Shown in pieces: positions 8,449-16,283 of a stretch of DNA of 64,000 nt. This DNA is from Rhizobium anhuiense. GTDB taxonomy: Bacteria; Pseudomonadota; Alphaproteobacteria; Rhizobiales; Rhizobiaceae. The stretch covers positions 682,001-746,000 of the forward strand of contig NZ_ML133522.1 of the NCBI RefSeq assembly GCF_003985145.1, in the 5' to 3' direction. A program made the translations under genes and the position numbers. The notes under the pieces were generated by a model. That model saw only the letters and a list, made by a program, of their open reading frames with translations, searched no databases and had not been told where the DNA came from. Each line of letters opens with the position of its first letter. The first letter of the stretch is position 1.

Positions 8449-9558
8449 TTATTCGGCGGCTTCCAGCCGCTGGTCTTCGATCGCTTCCAGTTCGCGGACG
8501 ATCGGCCGGACGTGCTTGCCGAAATATTCCACCTCTTCCTGGAAATGCAGGAAGCCGAGCAGAATGAGGTCCGCGCCGGCCCGCTTGTGACCGATGATGC
8601 GTTCGGCCACCTGCTCCGGCGTGCCGATCAGGTTCGAACGGAAACCGTCGTTGTATTGCACCAGATCCTGGAAGGTTGATTTCGCCCAGTTGCCTTCGCG
8701 CTCCGGCGAGGAATTCCCGGCATTCTGAACCTCGTGGTGGAAACCCTTGACCGCCTCGGGAATGGCCTTGTCGAGGATCTCCTGGAGGACCTCCTGCGCT
8801 TCCTTCTCCGAGGAGCGGACGATGCCGAAAGCATTCATGCCGATCTTCGTGTGCCAGGTCTTGCCGAAAGCCTTTTCCTTGGTGCGGATGTCATCCACCT
8901 GGGCCTTCAGACCTTCCGGCGTGTTGCCGTTGGTGAAGTACCAGTCGGACACGCGGGCCGCCATGTCACGAGCCGCGCGCGAGGAACCGCCCTGGAATAC
9001 CTGCGGAACGCCGCCGATCGGCTTCGGCTTCATCGAATAATCCGTGAAGCGATAGAAATCGCCGCGCAGGTTATAGACGTCTTCCGTCCAGATGCCGCGG
9101 ATCGCACGGATGAACTCCTCGGAGCGACGATAGCGTTCGTCATGGTCCAGCCAGGGCTCGCCGATGGCGGCGAACTCGCCGCGGAACCAGCCGGAGACGA
9201 TGTTGACGTCGACGCGGCCGTTGGTGAGGTGGCTGATGGTGGCGATCTGCTTGGCAAGCAGCGCCGGGTTCCACGGTCCGGGCAAGACGGCGGCAATGAC
9301 GCGAAGCTTCTCGGTGGCTGCAAGAAGTGCGTGGGAAAAGGAGACCGACTCGTGCTGGTTGTCGGCGCCATATCCGGCCGTGAAGCGAATCTGGCTCAGG
9401 GCAAACTCAAAACCCGACTGTTCGGCGATCTGGGCGAGCTTGCGGTTGTAGTCGATACCCCAATCGGTGCGTTGTTCGACCGAACTGATAACCAGGCCGC
9501 CCGACACGTTCGGCACCCAGTAGGCAAATTTCAAGGGTTCTTTCTTCGATTGTGACAT
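8449..9558 (-). CDS. sfnG: Dimethylsulfone monooxygenase SfnG (LLM-class flavin-dependent)
   Basis: A 369-residue TIM-barrel flavin-dependent monooxygenase of the bacterial-luciferase/SsuD class. SfnG oxidises dimethyl sulfone with FMNH2 and O2 to methanesulfinate and formaldehyde. The N-terminal FAYWVPNVSGG, the QIRFTAGYGADNQHESV region (about 57-73) and the NIVSGWFRGEF segment are family marks. Its reduced flavin would come from the FMN reductase encoded 28 bases upstream in the same operon. The ATG at 9558 has GGAGAGACCG directly upstream. I rate SfnG above SsuD (alkanesulfonate) because of the SfnG-like N-terminus and the co-occurring sfnB and msuE genes; a related sulfonate substrate cannot be excluded. 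Confidence 0.85.
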   Translation of the reverse strand: MSQSKKEPLKFAYWVPNVSGGLVISSVEQRTDWGIDYNRKLAQIAEQSGFEFALSQIRFTAGYGADNQHESVSFSHALLAATEKLRVIAAVLPGPWNPALLAKQIATISHLTNGRVDVNIVSGWFRGEFAAIGEPWLDHDERYRRSEEFIRAIRGIWTEDVYNLRGDFYRFTDYSMKPKPIGGVPQVFQGGSSRAARDMAARVSDWYFTNGNTPEGLKAQVDDIRTKEKAFGKTWHTKIGMNAFGIVRSSEKEAQEVLQEILDKAIPEAVKGFHHEVQNAGNSSPEREGNWAKSTFQDLVQYNDGFRSNLIGTPEQVAERIIGHKRAGADLILLGFLHFQEEVEYFGKHVRPIVRELEAIEDQRLEAAE

Positions 9559-9586
9559 CGGTCTCTCCGTGCTTATTCGTAATTTG

Positions 9587-10171
9587 TCAGGCGCTTAGCC
9601 GCGATTGTTCTTCGGCGCGGGCTAAGGCGAGCATCCTGGCGTGCGGAACGATCAGTTCCAGTTCCCGCACGGCCGCTCTGATCCGTTTCTGGATGTCTGA
9701 ACTTGCAATGGCGTATGAGTCGAATTCGCTCTCAAGCGCGTAGACCGATGTTGGCAGCGGCAGCGCTTTGAAGAAGCTGAACAGGGGCCGGAGCTGATGG
9801 TCGATCATCAGGCCGTGCAACGGCGTTCCGCCCGTTGCGGCGAGGATCACCGGTTTGCCGACCAGCGCCTCATAGTGAACTAGGTCGAACAGGTGCTTGA
9901 ACGCCCCGCTATATGAAGCGCGATAAACCGGGGAGCCGACGATGAGGACATCCGCGCGCTCAACCGTGCGCACGATCTCCGCGCCTTCCTCACCCAGTTG
10001 GTCAGCCCGCAAGGCTCGAAACAGCACCGGTGCAGACACAGCCAGGTCAATGTGCCGTCCAGGGATGCCAAGTTCAGACTCGATGCGCCGAAGGATGGAC
10101 GCGACCAGCGCCGATGTGCGGGATGGCGCCTTTACATTTCCTGATATTCCGACGATGCGCAGTTCTTGCAT
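9587..10171 (-). CDS. msuE: NADPH-dependent FMN reductase, MsuE type
   Basis: A 194-residue flavodoxin-like NAD(P)H:FMN reductase that supplies FMNH2 to two-component monooxygenases such as SfnG. The phosphate-binding loop GNVKAPSRT is near the N-terminus, and the GSPVYRASYSGAFKH motif near residues 78-92 is typical of the SsuE/MsuE group. I chose the ATG at 10171 because GGAGGA lies 5 bases upstream; the first in-frame ATG is 18 bases earlier. It is the first gene of the minus-strand sulfone operon, preceded by 343 bases of non-coding DNA that should hold the operon promoter. Confidence 0.87.
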   Translation of the reverse strand: MQELRIVGISGNVKAPSRTSALVASILRRIESELGIPGRHIDLAVSAPVLFRALRADQLGEEGAEIVRTVERADVLIVGSPVYRASYSGAFKHLFDLVHYEALVGKPVILAATGGTPLHGLMIDHQLRPLFSFFKALPLPTSVYALESEFDSYAIASSDIQKRIRAAVRELELIVPHARMLALARAEEQSRLSA

Positions 10172-10514
10172 GGGGATCCTCCAATGCACAAAACCTATAA
10201 ATTAACTAGACTATTGGCAACGAGTGGGACATCCGATTTGACCGGCGATCGGAATATCAAATTCCAAAGAACATCCATTTTTAGAAATATTTTCATCTGC
10301 CTTCGCAGGCGCTGGCACGCGGAAAGCGGTCGCCGCAACACCCGCCGGGCGAATTCGGGCCTTCGGCCAGCTGTCCTTGCCTCGGTCCCTCACGAATCTC
10401 CCGTGGAGATTTTCGCGCGGAAGGAGTTAGTCGGAGAAGGTGCGCCTCAGAGCCTGATGGGCCGGTAATACATGCCGGTCATCAAAAATCCCACGCGAAA
10501 ACAGGTTCTAAAAC
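10172..10514. promoter_or_regulatory. Divergent intergenic region upstream of the sulfone operon and the AraC gene
   Basis: There is no gene in these 343 bases. The first 80 are AT-rich. On the minus strand TTGCCA (10220-10215) and TAGGTT (10197-10192) are spaced 17 bases apart, about 21 bases before the msuE start: a weak sigma70-like promoter candidate. I see no convincing sigma54 (GG-N10-GC) site and no sfnR-type activator gene nearby. On the plus side no clear promoter for the AraC gene stands out. Confidence 0.35.
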
Positions 10515-11621
10515 ATGATGGAGGTCGCGCCTAGTGAGGATCTCGGCAATGATGGCATCTATTCGTCACTCCGATCCCACCAGGCCATGCTGTTCATTCC
10601 GCTTCCCTTCGTCGTTGCTCTTCTGCTGCTCGTCCTCTTCGTTACCGTGCTCAAGCGCGACGAGGAGGCGGCGCCGAACCGGCCATTTCTGGCACTGATC
10701 CTCCTGAGCGTCTTGCTGTCCATCCTCTCCGGCTTGCGCTGGGGCTACGGAGTGAAGGCGGTGGGTATGATCGCGCCTGTCATTGCGGCGATGGTGCCGC
10801 CGCTTGCCTATGCCGGAGTATCCAGGCTGGTGCGGACGAGCCGCCGGTCGCTGCCGCAGCGGATTGCGCTGCATGCCGCGCCGGCCGCCGTCATCCTCTT
10901 GTTGATCACCTTCCGGCGGGAGGCGATCGATATCGCGCTGGTGCTTGTTTTCATCGGGTATGCCTTGGCCATCCTGCTTCTGATGCGGCCGGGCGCGGAT
11001 GCGCTTCGGCTTGCGCCCTTTGAGGGGGCGGTGCCGGCCTATCGGGCGATCATCTTCGCGGCGGTGGCGCTGTGCCTGTCGGCGGCAGTCGATATTTTCG
11101 TGTTTCTCGACTTCACTTGGGCACATGGCGAGCATGCGGTGACGCTAATCAGCGTCAGCAATCTCGCCGTCCTCGTCATCCTCGGCATTGCGGCGGCGGC
11201 GGCCAGCCGAAGCCGGGCGCCGGCCGAGACGGTGGAGACGGCATCGAAGTCCGAAACGACCGAGGACAAGGAGACCATCGCCACGGTCGATGCGCTGATG
11301 GAAGCAAGAAAACTCTATCGCGACGCCAATCTCAATCTCGACCGGCTGGCTCGCAAGGCGGGCATTCCCGCGCGCCAGATCTCGGCGGCGATCAACCGGG
11401 CGATGGACAAGAACGTTTCGCAATATGTCAATGATTACAGGATCGGCGATGCCTGCCGGCTGCTTGCCGGCACCGAGAAATCGGTGACCGAGGTGATGTT
11501 CGAGGTGGGCTTCCAGACGAAGTCCAACTTCAACCGCGAATTCCGCCGGGTTACGGATATGACACCGCTTGCCTGGCGGCAGAGGAAGGGTGGGGTGGGA
11601 GGCTCTCCGGCCTCGTCCTGA
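10515..11621 (+). CDS. AraC family transcriptional regulator with N-terminal membrane domain
   Basis: A 368-residue one-component regulator. Residues about 25-235 contain six or seven hydrophobic segments (for example MLFIPLPFVVALLLLVLF, and IIFAAVALCLSAAVDIFVFL near 178-197), then a charged linker. Residues about 275-365 form an AraC-type double helix-turn-helix (RQISAAINRAMDKNVSQYV, then VTEVMFEVGFQTKSNFNREF). The DNA-binding domain would thus be tethered to the inner membrane. It lies 86 bases before a same-strand efflux operon, so it probably senses a membrane or envelope signal and controls that operon. The start is uncertain: 10515 lacks a good ribosome site and an ATG at 10587 starts directly at the first membrane helix. 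Confidence 0.85.
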   Translation: MMEVAPSEDLGNDGIYSSLRSHQAMLFIPLPFVVALLLLVLFVTVLKRDEEAAPNRPFLALILLSVLLSILSGLRWGYGVKAVGMIAPVIAAMVPPLAYAGVSRLVRTSRRSLPQRIALHAAPAAVILLLITFRREAIDIALVLVFIGYALAILLLMRPGADALRLAPFEGAVPAYRAIIFAAVALCLSAAVDIFVFLDFTWAHGEHAVTLISVSNLAVLVILGIAAAAASRSRAPAETVETASKSETTEDKETIATVDALMEARKLYRDANLNLDRLARKAGIPARQISAAINRAMDKNVSQYVNDYRIGDACRLLAGTEKSVTEVMFEVGFQTKSNFNREFRRVTDMTPLAWRQRKGGVGGSPASS

Positions 11622-11707
11622 GATACGCCACGTACACAATCGCGATCGAGGACTGCCGGAAACGTGTTCGAGGTCGCGGTTTTGCAGCCTGCGACCATTC
11701 TGTCGGC

Positions 11708-12907
11708 ATGAACACGACATCAGAACATGACCGAAACCTTGCCGCCAAGCTGAGATCGCTTTCGATCGAACCCGCGGCCTTCAAGACAGAGCCGCCGGAG
11801 CGTGAAGCCCGGCGGCGCGTGATGCCACTTGCTATGCTTGCGCTTGCCGCGACGGCATCGCTCGCGGTGGTTCTTTTCTCTCGGCCCGAGATGCTGCAGC
11901 GCATCGAAACGGTGCTTGCAGGCCTCGCGGTTCAGCGCGGGGCGACGACACCAATAGGCGGAACGCAAGGGCCTGCCGAGGGTGCCGCTGCCGAGCGGAT
12001 GCGGGCTGTTGCTGATGCACCGGCGGTTCGGGCCTTGCCGGCCCGGGAGGTCACCGGCTCCGGCTATGTCGTGGCGCCCGATGCCGCGACCGTCTTTTCC
12101 AAATATGAAGGCCGGATCGTCACCGTCGAGGTCGAGGCGGGTGACAGGGTTGCCGCGGGGCAGGTGCTGGTGCGGCTCGACGATGCGGGCGCCCGCTTTG
12201 CGCTTCGGGGGGCCGAGATCGCCCGGCAGGCGGCGGCACTGGCGCTTGATGCAAAGAATATCGATCTCGCGCAGGCGCGGTCTTCCCTGACGCGCATCGA
12301 GCGGCTGGCCGGGCGCGATGCCATGTCGGCGCAGACGCTGGAGGAGGCGAGGACTGCTTTCGACACTGCCGAGAATGCTGCCCTGCAGGCACGGCAGAAT
12401 GTGGCCAAGGCGGATCTCGATATCGACAGGGCGCGCGAGCAGGTGGAGGCGCTGACCGTCCGGGCGCCGATATCGGGCACCGTCACGCGGCTTACCGCGC
12501 ATGCCGGCGACACCGTGCTGTCGCGCGAGGACAGCGTGCGGGAGAATGAAAGCCTGCTTGTGATTACCGACACGGCAAACATGGCCATTGATGCCGATGT
12601 GGCGGAGACCAACATCGCGCAGATGCGACCGGGCCTATCCGGTGAGGCGGTCCTCGACGGCTTTCCCGATCGGCCCTTTGCGGTCGTAGTGTCGAAGATC
12701 GCGCCCATGATTTCGCGGGAGAAGGGAACGGTGACGCTTCGCCTGTCGCTGTCTTCGTCGCCGCCGGGCATGCGCCCTGCGATGGCCGCGCGCATCCGCC
12801 TTGTGGTGGATGAGACAACAGCTTCCGGCTCACAGGCGGGCGGAGCTGCGACCGTTCGGCCACAGGCCGCGGATATCACAGATCATCAGCAAGGAGCAGA
12901 GCGATGA
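11708..12907 (+). CDS. HlyD/MacA-family efflux adaptor (membrane fusion protein)
   Basis: A 399-residue periplasmic adaptor. One N-terminal transmembrane helix (about 40-58) anchors it. A split lipoyl/barrel-sandwich domain flanks a long alpha-helical coiled coil (about 165-255, Ala/Arg/Glu rich), followed by a beta-barrel region (KTIAPMIS-like, about 320-350). It would bridge the ABC pump encoded next to an outer-membrane channel that is not encoded here. Its stop overlaps the ATPase start by 4 bases (ATGA), the first of several coupled junctions in this operon. The substrate is unknown; the MacAB-type layout suggests a drug, lipid, peptide or siderophore. Confidence 0.88.
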   Translation: MNTTSEHDRNLAAKLRSLSIEPAAFKTEPPEREARRRVMPLAMLALAATASLAVVLFSRPEMLQRIETVLAGLAVQRGATTPIGGTQGPAEGAAAERMRAVADAPAVRALPAREVTGSGYVVAPDAATVFSKYEGRIVTVEVEAGDRVAAGQVLVRLDDAGARFALRGAEIARQAAALALDAKNIDLAQARSSLTRIERLAGRDAMSAQTLEEARTAFDTAENAALQARQNVAKADLDIDRAREQVEALTVRAPISGTVTRLTAHAGDTVLSREDSVRENESLLVITDTANMAIDADVAETNIAQMRPGLSGEAVLDGFPDRPFAVVVSKIAPMISREKGTVTLRLSLSSSPPGMRPAMAARIRLVVDETTASGSQAGGAATVRPQAADITDHQQGAER

Positions 12908-13608
12908 ACGATACGCAAGAGCCCTATATCGCGCTTCGCGGCGTCCAGAAGGCATTCAGGATCGGTGCGGAGACGATCCCGATCTTTTCCGGGCTCGACC
13001 TTTCCATTGCGCGCGGCGATTTCGTCGCCGTCATGGGACCATCGGGCTCGGGGAAATCGACGCTGCTCAACATGTTGGGCGGCCTCGACAGCCCTGATGC
13101 CGGGGAGATCAGGATCGGCCGCAGTCATCTCGAACAGATGGGCGAGGGCGCCAGAGCCGCATGGCGGGCGCATGGCATGGGCATCGTCTTCCAGTTCTAC
13201 AATCTGCTGCCGATGCTGAATGCGAGCGAGAATATCGAGCTGCCGCTGCTTTTGAAGCCGCTCGGGCGAAAGGAGCGGCGCGCCCGCGTCGAGACCGTCA
13301 TGGATCTCGTCGGGCTTGCGGGCCGGCAGCGGCAGTTTCCGTCGAGCATGTCCGGCGGGCAGCAGCAGCGCGTCGGCATTGCGCGCGCCATCGTCGGTGA
13401 TCCCGACCTTCTGCTCTGCGATGAACCGACCGGCGATCTCGACCGGAAATCGGCCAACGATATCCTGGAGATGCTGGGCTTTCTCAATCGTGAGCTTCAG
13501 AAGACGATCATCATGGTCACGCATGATCCCGAGGCCGCCGCCTTTGCCCGGCGCACGTTGCATCTCAACAAGGGCGAATTCGTCGAGCAGCAAGGGAGGG
13601 GCCAATGA
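12904..13608 (+). CDS. ABC transporter ATP-binding protein (MacB/LolD type)
   Basis: A 234-residue ATPase with Walker A GPSGSGKST at residues 45-53, Q-loop around residue 97, signature MSGGQQQR at about 149-156 and Walker B LLLCDEPTGDLD at 169-180. The DEPTGDLD sequence and size place it in the LolD/MacB/DevA mechanotransmission group of type VII ABC systems. It overlaps the adaptor gene by 4 bases and the first permease gene by 4 bases, so one polycistronic message with coupled translation is likely. It powers the two FtsX-type permeases downstream. Confidence 0.92.
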   Translation: MNDTQEPYIALRGVQKAFRIGAETIPIFSGLDLSIARGDFVAVMGPSGSGKSTLLNMLGGLDSPDAGEIRIGRSHLEQMGEGARAAWRAHGMGIVFQFYNLLPMLNASENIELPLLLKPLGRKERRARVETVMDLVGLAGRQRQFPSSMSGGQQQRVGIARAIVGDPDLLLCDEPTGDLDRKSANDILEMLGFLNRELQKTIIMVTHDPEAAAFARRTLHLNKGEFVEQQGRGQ

Positions 13609-14744
13609 CTTTCTTCCAGCTCATGCGGCGCAATGCCTGGCGCAAGCGGCTGAGGGCGACACTGCTGATGTTCTCGGTCGGCGTCGCCTTCCTGATTTAC
13701 GCCCTGACCGCCAGCTTCCTCGGCGGCAGCCAAGGGGCGGCGGGCGCCAGCGACAACCTGCTCGGCGTCTTCAACAAGTCGGGCCGCGGGTTGCCGCTGC
13801 CGCTCGCCTATCTCAACCGGATCGCTGCGGACGCTGATGTCGCCGCCGTTGCCTATACCGCGCGGATGCGCGGGTTCGTCGAGGTCGAGAAGAATATCGT
13901 GATGACCAGCGCGGTCGATCCGCGCGCGGTCGCCGCTGCCAATGGCGATGAGCTTGGACTGACGCCTGATCTGATCGCAGCACTCGAAGAGGGCCGTGAC
14001 CGGGTGCTCGTCGGCAAAGCGTTGGCGGAGGCTCAGGGTTGGTCGGTCGGCCAGCGCATCGGCGTCACCAGCCAGTTGATGAGGGCCGACGGCAGCCGCG
14101 ACTGGCGCTTCGTGATATCAGGCATCTTCGAGGGAGCTAATGCCAGCACCGACACCTATTTCATGCTGGCCCGTTACGACACGATCAATGAGGCCCGGGC
14201 GCGAGACAAGGATACGGTCGACACCTTCGTGGTGCGCCCGCGCGAGGGAGTATCATCCGGCGTGCTGGCGGCGCGGATCGATGCGCTGTTTGCCAATTCG
14301 GCGGCACAGACGCGGACGCAATCGGAAAAGCAGTTCCTCGAAGGCTTCCTGCGGCAGTTCGCCGATGTCGGCCTGATTGTCGGCCTCGTCGTCGGCGCGG
14401 CTTTCGTGACCATCCTGATGATCACGGTGAACACCATGCTCTTTGCCGTGAGGGAACGCAGCTTCGAGATCGGCGTGATGAAGGTGTTGGGCTTTTCCCA
14501 AGGCCGGATCATGACGCTGGTGCTCGGCGAGACGCTGTTCATCTTTGCCGCCGGTGGGGCGGCCGGGCTCCTTCTTGCCAAGCTTGCGACACTGTTGATC
14601 GGGCCTGAATTCGGCCTCGTCTTCAGTCTGTCGGTGCTGTCGAAATCCCTCGCCATCATTGCGGGTCTCGGCCTCCTGACTGGGCTGCTGCCCGCCTGGA
14701 ACGCCATGCGCATGCCCATCGTCAATGCCTTCAGATCGAGATAG
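13605..14744 (+). CDS. FtsX-like ABC permease (first of a pair)
   Basis: A 379-residue permease with one N-terminal transmembrane helix (about 18-40), a large periplasmic MacB-type domain (about 45-255) and three C-terminal helices (about 258-285, 310-340, 345-370). That is the type VII ABC (FtsX/MacB/LolC) topology. The cytoplasmic coupling segment FAVRERSFEIGVMKVLGFS lies before the third helix. It overlaps the ATPase by 4 bases and ends just before the second permease. The two permeases probably form a heterodimer, as in LolCE or DevC-like systems. Confidence 0.88.
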   Translation: MTFFQLMRRNAWRKRLRATLLMFSVGVAFLIYALTASFLGGSQGAAGASDNLLGVFNKSGRGLPLPLAYLNRIAADADVAAVAYTARMRGFVEVEKNIVMTSAVDPRAVAAANGDELGLTPDLIAALEEGRDRVLVGKALAEAQGWSVGQRIGVTSQLMRADGSRDWRFVISGIFEGANASTDTYFMLARYDTINEARARDKDTVDTFVVRPREGVSSGVLAARIDALFANSAAQTRTQSEKQFLEGFLRQFADVGLIVGLVVGAAFVTILMITVNTMLFAVRERSFEIGVMKVLGFSQGRIMTLVLGETLFIFAAGGAAGLLLAKLATLLIGPEFGLVFSLSVLSKSLAIIAGLGLLTGLLPAWNAMRMPIVNAFRSR

Positions 14745-14748
14745 TCCA

Positions 14749-15963
14749 ATGTCATCAGTGCTCAAGCAGACCTTTCTCATGATCAGAATCAACCTCGGCA
14801 GCCTGCCGCGGCGGCTCTGGATCTCGCTGTCGATGGTGCTCTCGGTCGCTCTCGTGGTGGCGGTGCTCGCAGGATTTCTCGCCATGGCGCGGGGATTTGA
14901 AACCGCGCTTGCCGGCGCCGGCTCGCCTGGCATCGCCGTCATTCTCGGCGGCGGGACCAACCAGGAGATCGGCTCTGACGTACCTGCCGAGGCGATCCGC
15001 AGCCTTGCCGCCATGACCGGTGATATCGGCGTGGTGCGGGATGGCGCGGGCGGGCTGGCGCTGTCGCGCGAGATCGTCGTTCCCGTCGATGTCGTCAGGC
15101 AAGTCGACGGCGCGGAGCAGACGCTGTCGTTGAGAGGCATGGACCCGCTGGGTCCCGGCTTGCGCGATCGTGCGGCGCTTTCGCAGGGGCGGCTGTTTTC
15201 CCAGGGCGCCCGCGAAATCGTCGTCGGCGCCCGTATCGCCGACGAATTCTCCGGCTTTGCGGTCGGCGACAGGGTGCGGCTCGGCCCGGTCGAATGGACT
15301 GTCGTGGGGCATTTCACCTCCGGCGGCAGCGCCTTCGAATCCGAGATCTGGGCGGATCTGGAGGCTGTGCAATCGGCTTTCGACCGGCTGGGGCAGGTGC
15401 AGAGCCTGCGCGTGCGCCTCGACGGGCGGGGCGATCCCGCTCTTCCGCTGACGACGCTGCGCGCGCGCCTTTCTGCGGTTCCCGGCGCCCCACTTACCTC
15501 AGTCTCCGAAGCCGATCTCTATGCCGGGCAGGCGGAGCGCACCGAGAGCCTCATTCGCCTGTTCGGCTGGCCGATTGCGCTATTGATGGCGGTCGGTGCC
15601 ACGGCTGGGGCGCTGAACACGATGATGAGTTCGGTTTCCGACCGCACCGTCGAGATCGCCACGCTGCGTATGATCGGCTTCGCCCGCGTGCCGGCCTTCG
15701 CTGCGACCTGGGTCGAGGCGGTGCTGCTGTCGTCGGTGGGCGCGGTCGTCGGCATCCTCGCCTCGCGGCTCGCCTTCGACGGCTGGCGGGCAAGCACGAT
15801 GGGCGCCAACAATACCAAGATGGCCTTCCAGCTCGACGTTACCAGCGACGTCGTACTTACCGCGGGCCTGCTGGGACTTGCGATCGGGATTGTCGGCGGA
15901 GCCTTGCCGGCGCTGGCGGCGACGCGGCTGCCGTTGAGGGGGGCTTTGCAGGCGAGGGGGTGA
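14749..15963 (+). CDS. FtsX-like ABC permease (second of a pair)
   Basis: A 404-residue permease with the same four-helix type VII topology: helix 1 at about 25-47, a periplasmic domain to about 275, then helices near 278-305, 325-350 and 365-390. The coupling segment SDRTVEIATLRMIGFARVP aligns with that of the upstream permease, but the rest is clearly divergent. The two are therefore paralogous subunits rather than a recent duplicate. I start it at 14749, 4 bases after the preceding stop; an in-frame ATG at 14725 would overlap the first gene by 20 bases. It is the last gene of the efflux operon. Confidence 0.87.
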   Translation: MSSVLKQTFLMIRINLGSLPRRLWISLSMVLSVALVVAVLAGFLAMARGFETALAGAGSPGIAVILGGGTNQEIGSDVPAEAIRSLAAMTGDIGVVRDGAGGLALSREIVVPVDVVRQVDGAEQTLSLRGMDPLGPGLRDRAALSQGRLFSQGAREIVVGARIADEFSGFAVGDRVRLGPVEWTVVGHFTSGGSAFESEIWADLEAVQSAFDRLGQVQSLRVRLDGRGDPALPLTTLRARLSAVPGAPLTSVSEADLYAGQAERTESLIRLFGWPIALLMAVGATAGALNTMMSSVSDRTVEIATLRMIGFARVPAFAATWVEAVLLSSVGAVVGILASRLAFDGWRASTMGANNTKMAFQLDVTSDVVLTAGLLGLAIGIVGGALPALAATRLPLRGALQARG

Positions 15964-16283
15964 GGAGCGAATACGCTGCGCGTAAGCGAAGCCACGAATC
16001 GCATGTTAAACAGCTTGAGCTAACATAAGTCCCGCGCAGCAGGTCCCCGATTTATTCGCCTCGAAGTCGTTGTTTTCCAGGCCGAAGTTGCAGCTTTCGG
16101 CCATCTATGCGGCGCCCAGGCCATTGCCTGTGGAATACGGCCCGTGAACCGGCCAGTTGCCCCATTGACAACATCTTATCGCCTTCTTGCCGTGGACGGT
16201 TGCCCCCGCCGCGCTCGATCGGCCGATCCCGGTCGATCTTCGTGGCGACTTAGCGATCCGACGAACAGGGCAACATTGGCGAT
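15964..16283. other. Gene-free stretch upstream of the first beta-helix gene
   Basis: I see no gene here. The final 40 bases resemble the sequence just before the second paralogue's start at 18369 (both read ...GGCGATATG then CAATCTA), so the shared homology includes the start region. A weak purine run (CAGGGCAACATTGGCGAT) is the only ribosome-site candidate. Confidence 0.5.
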
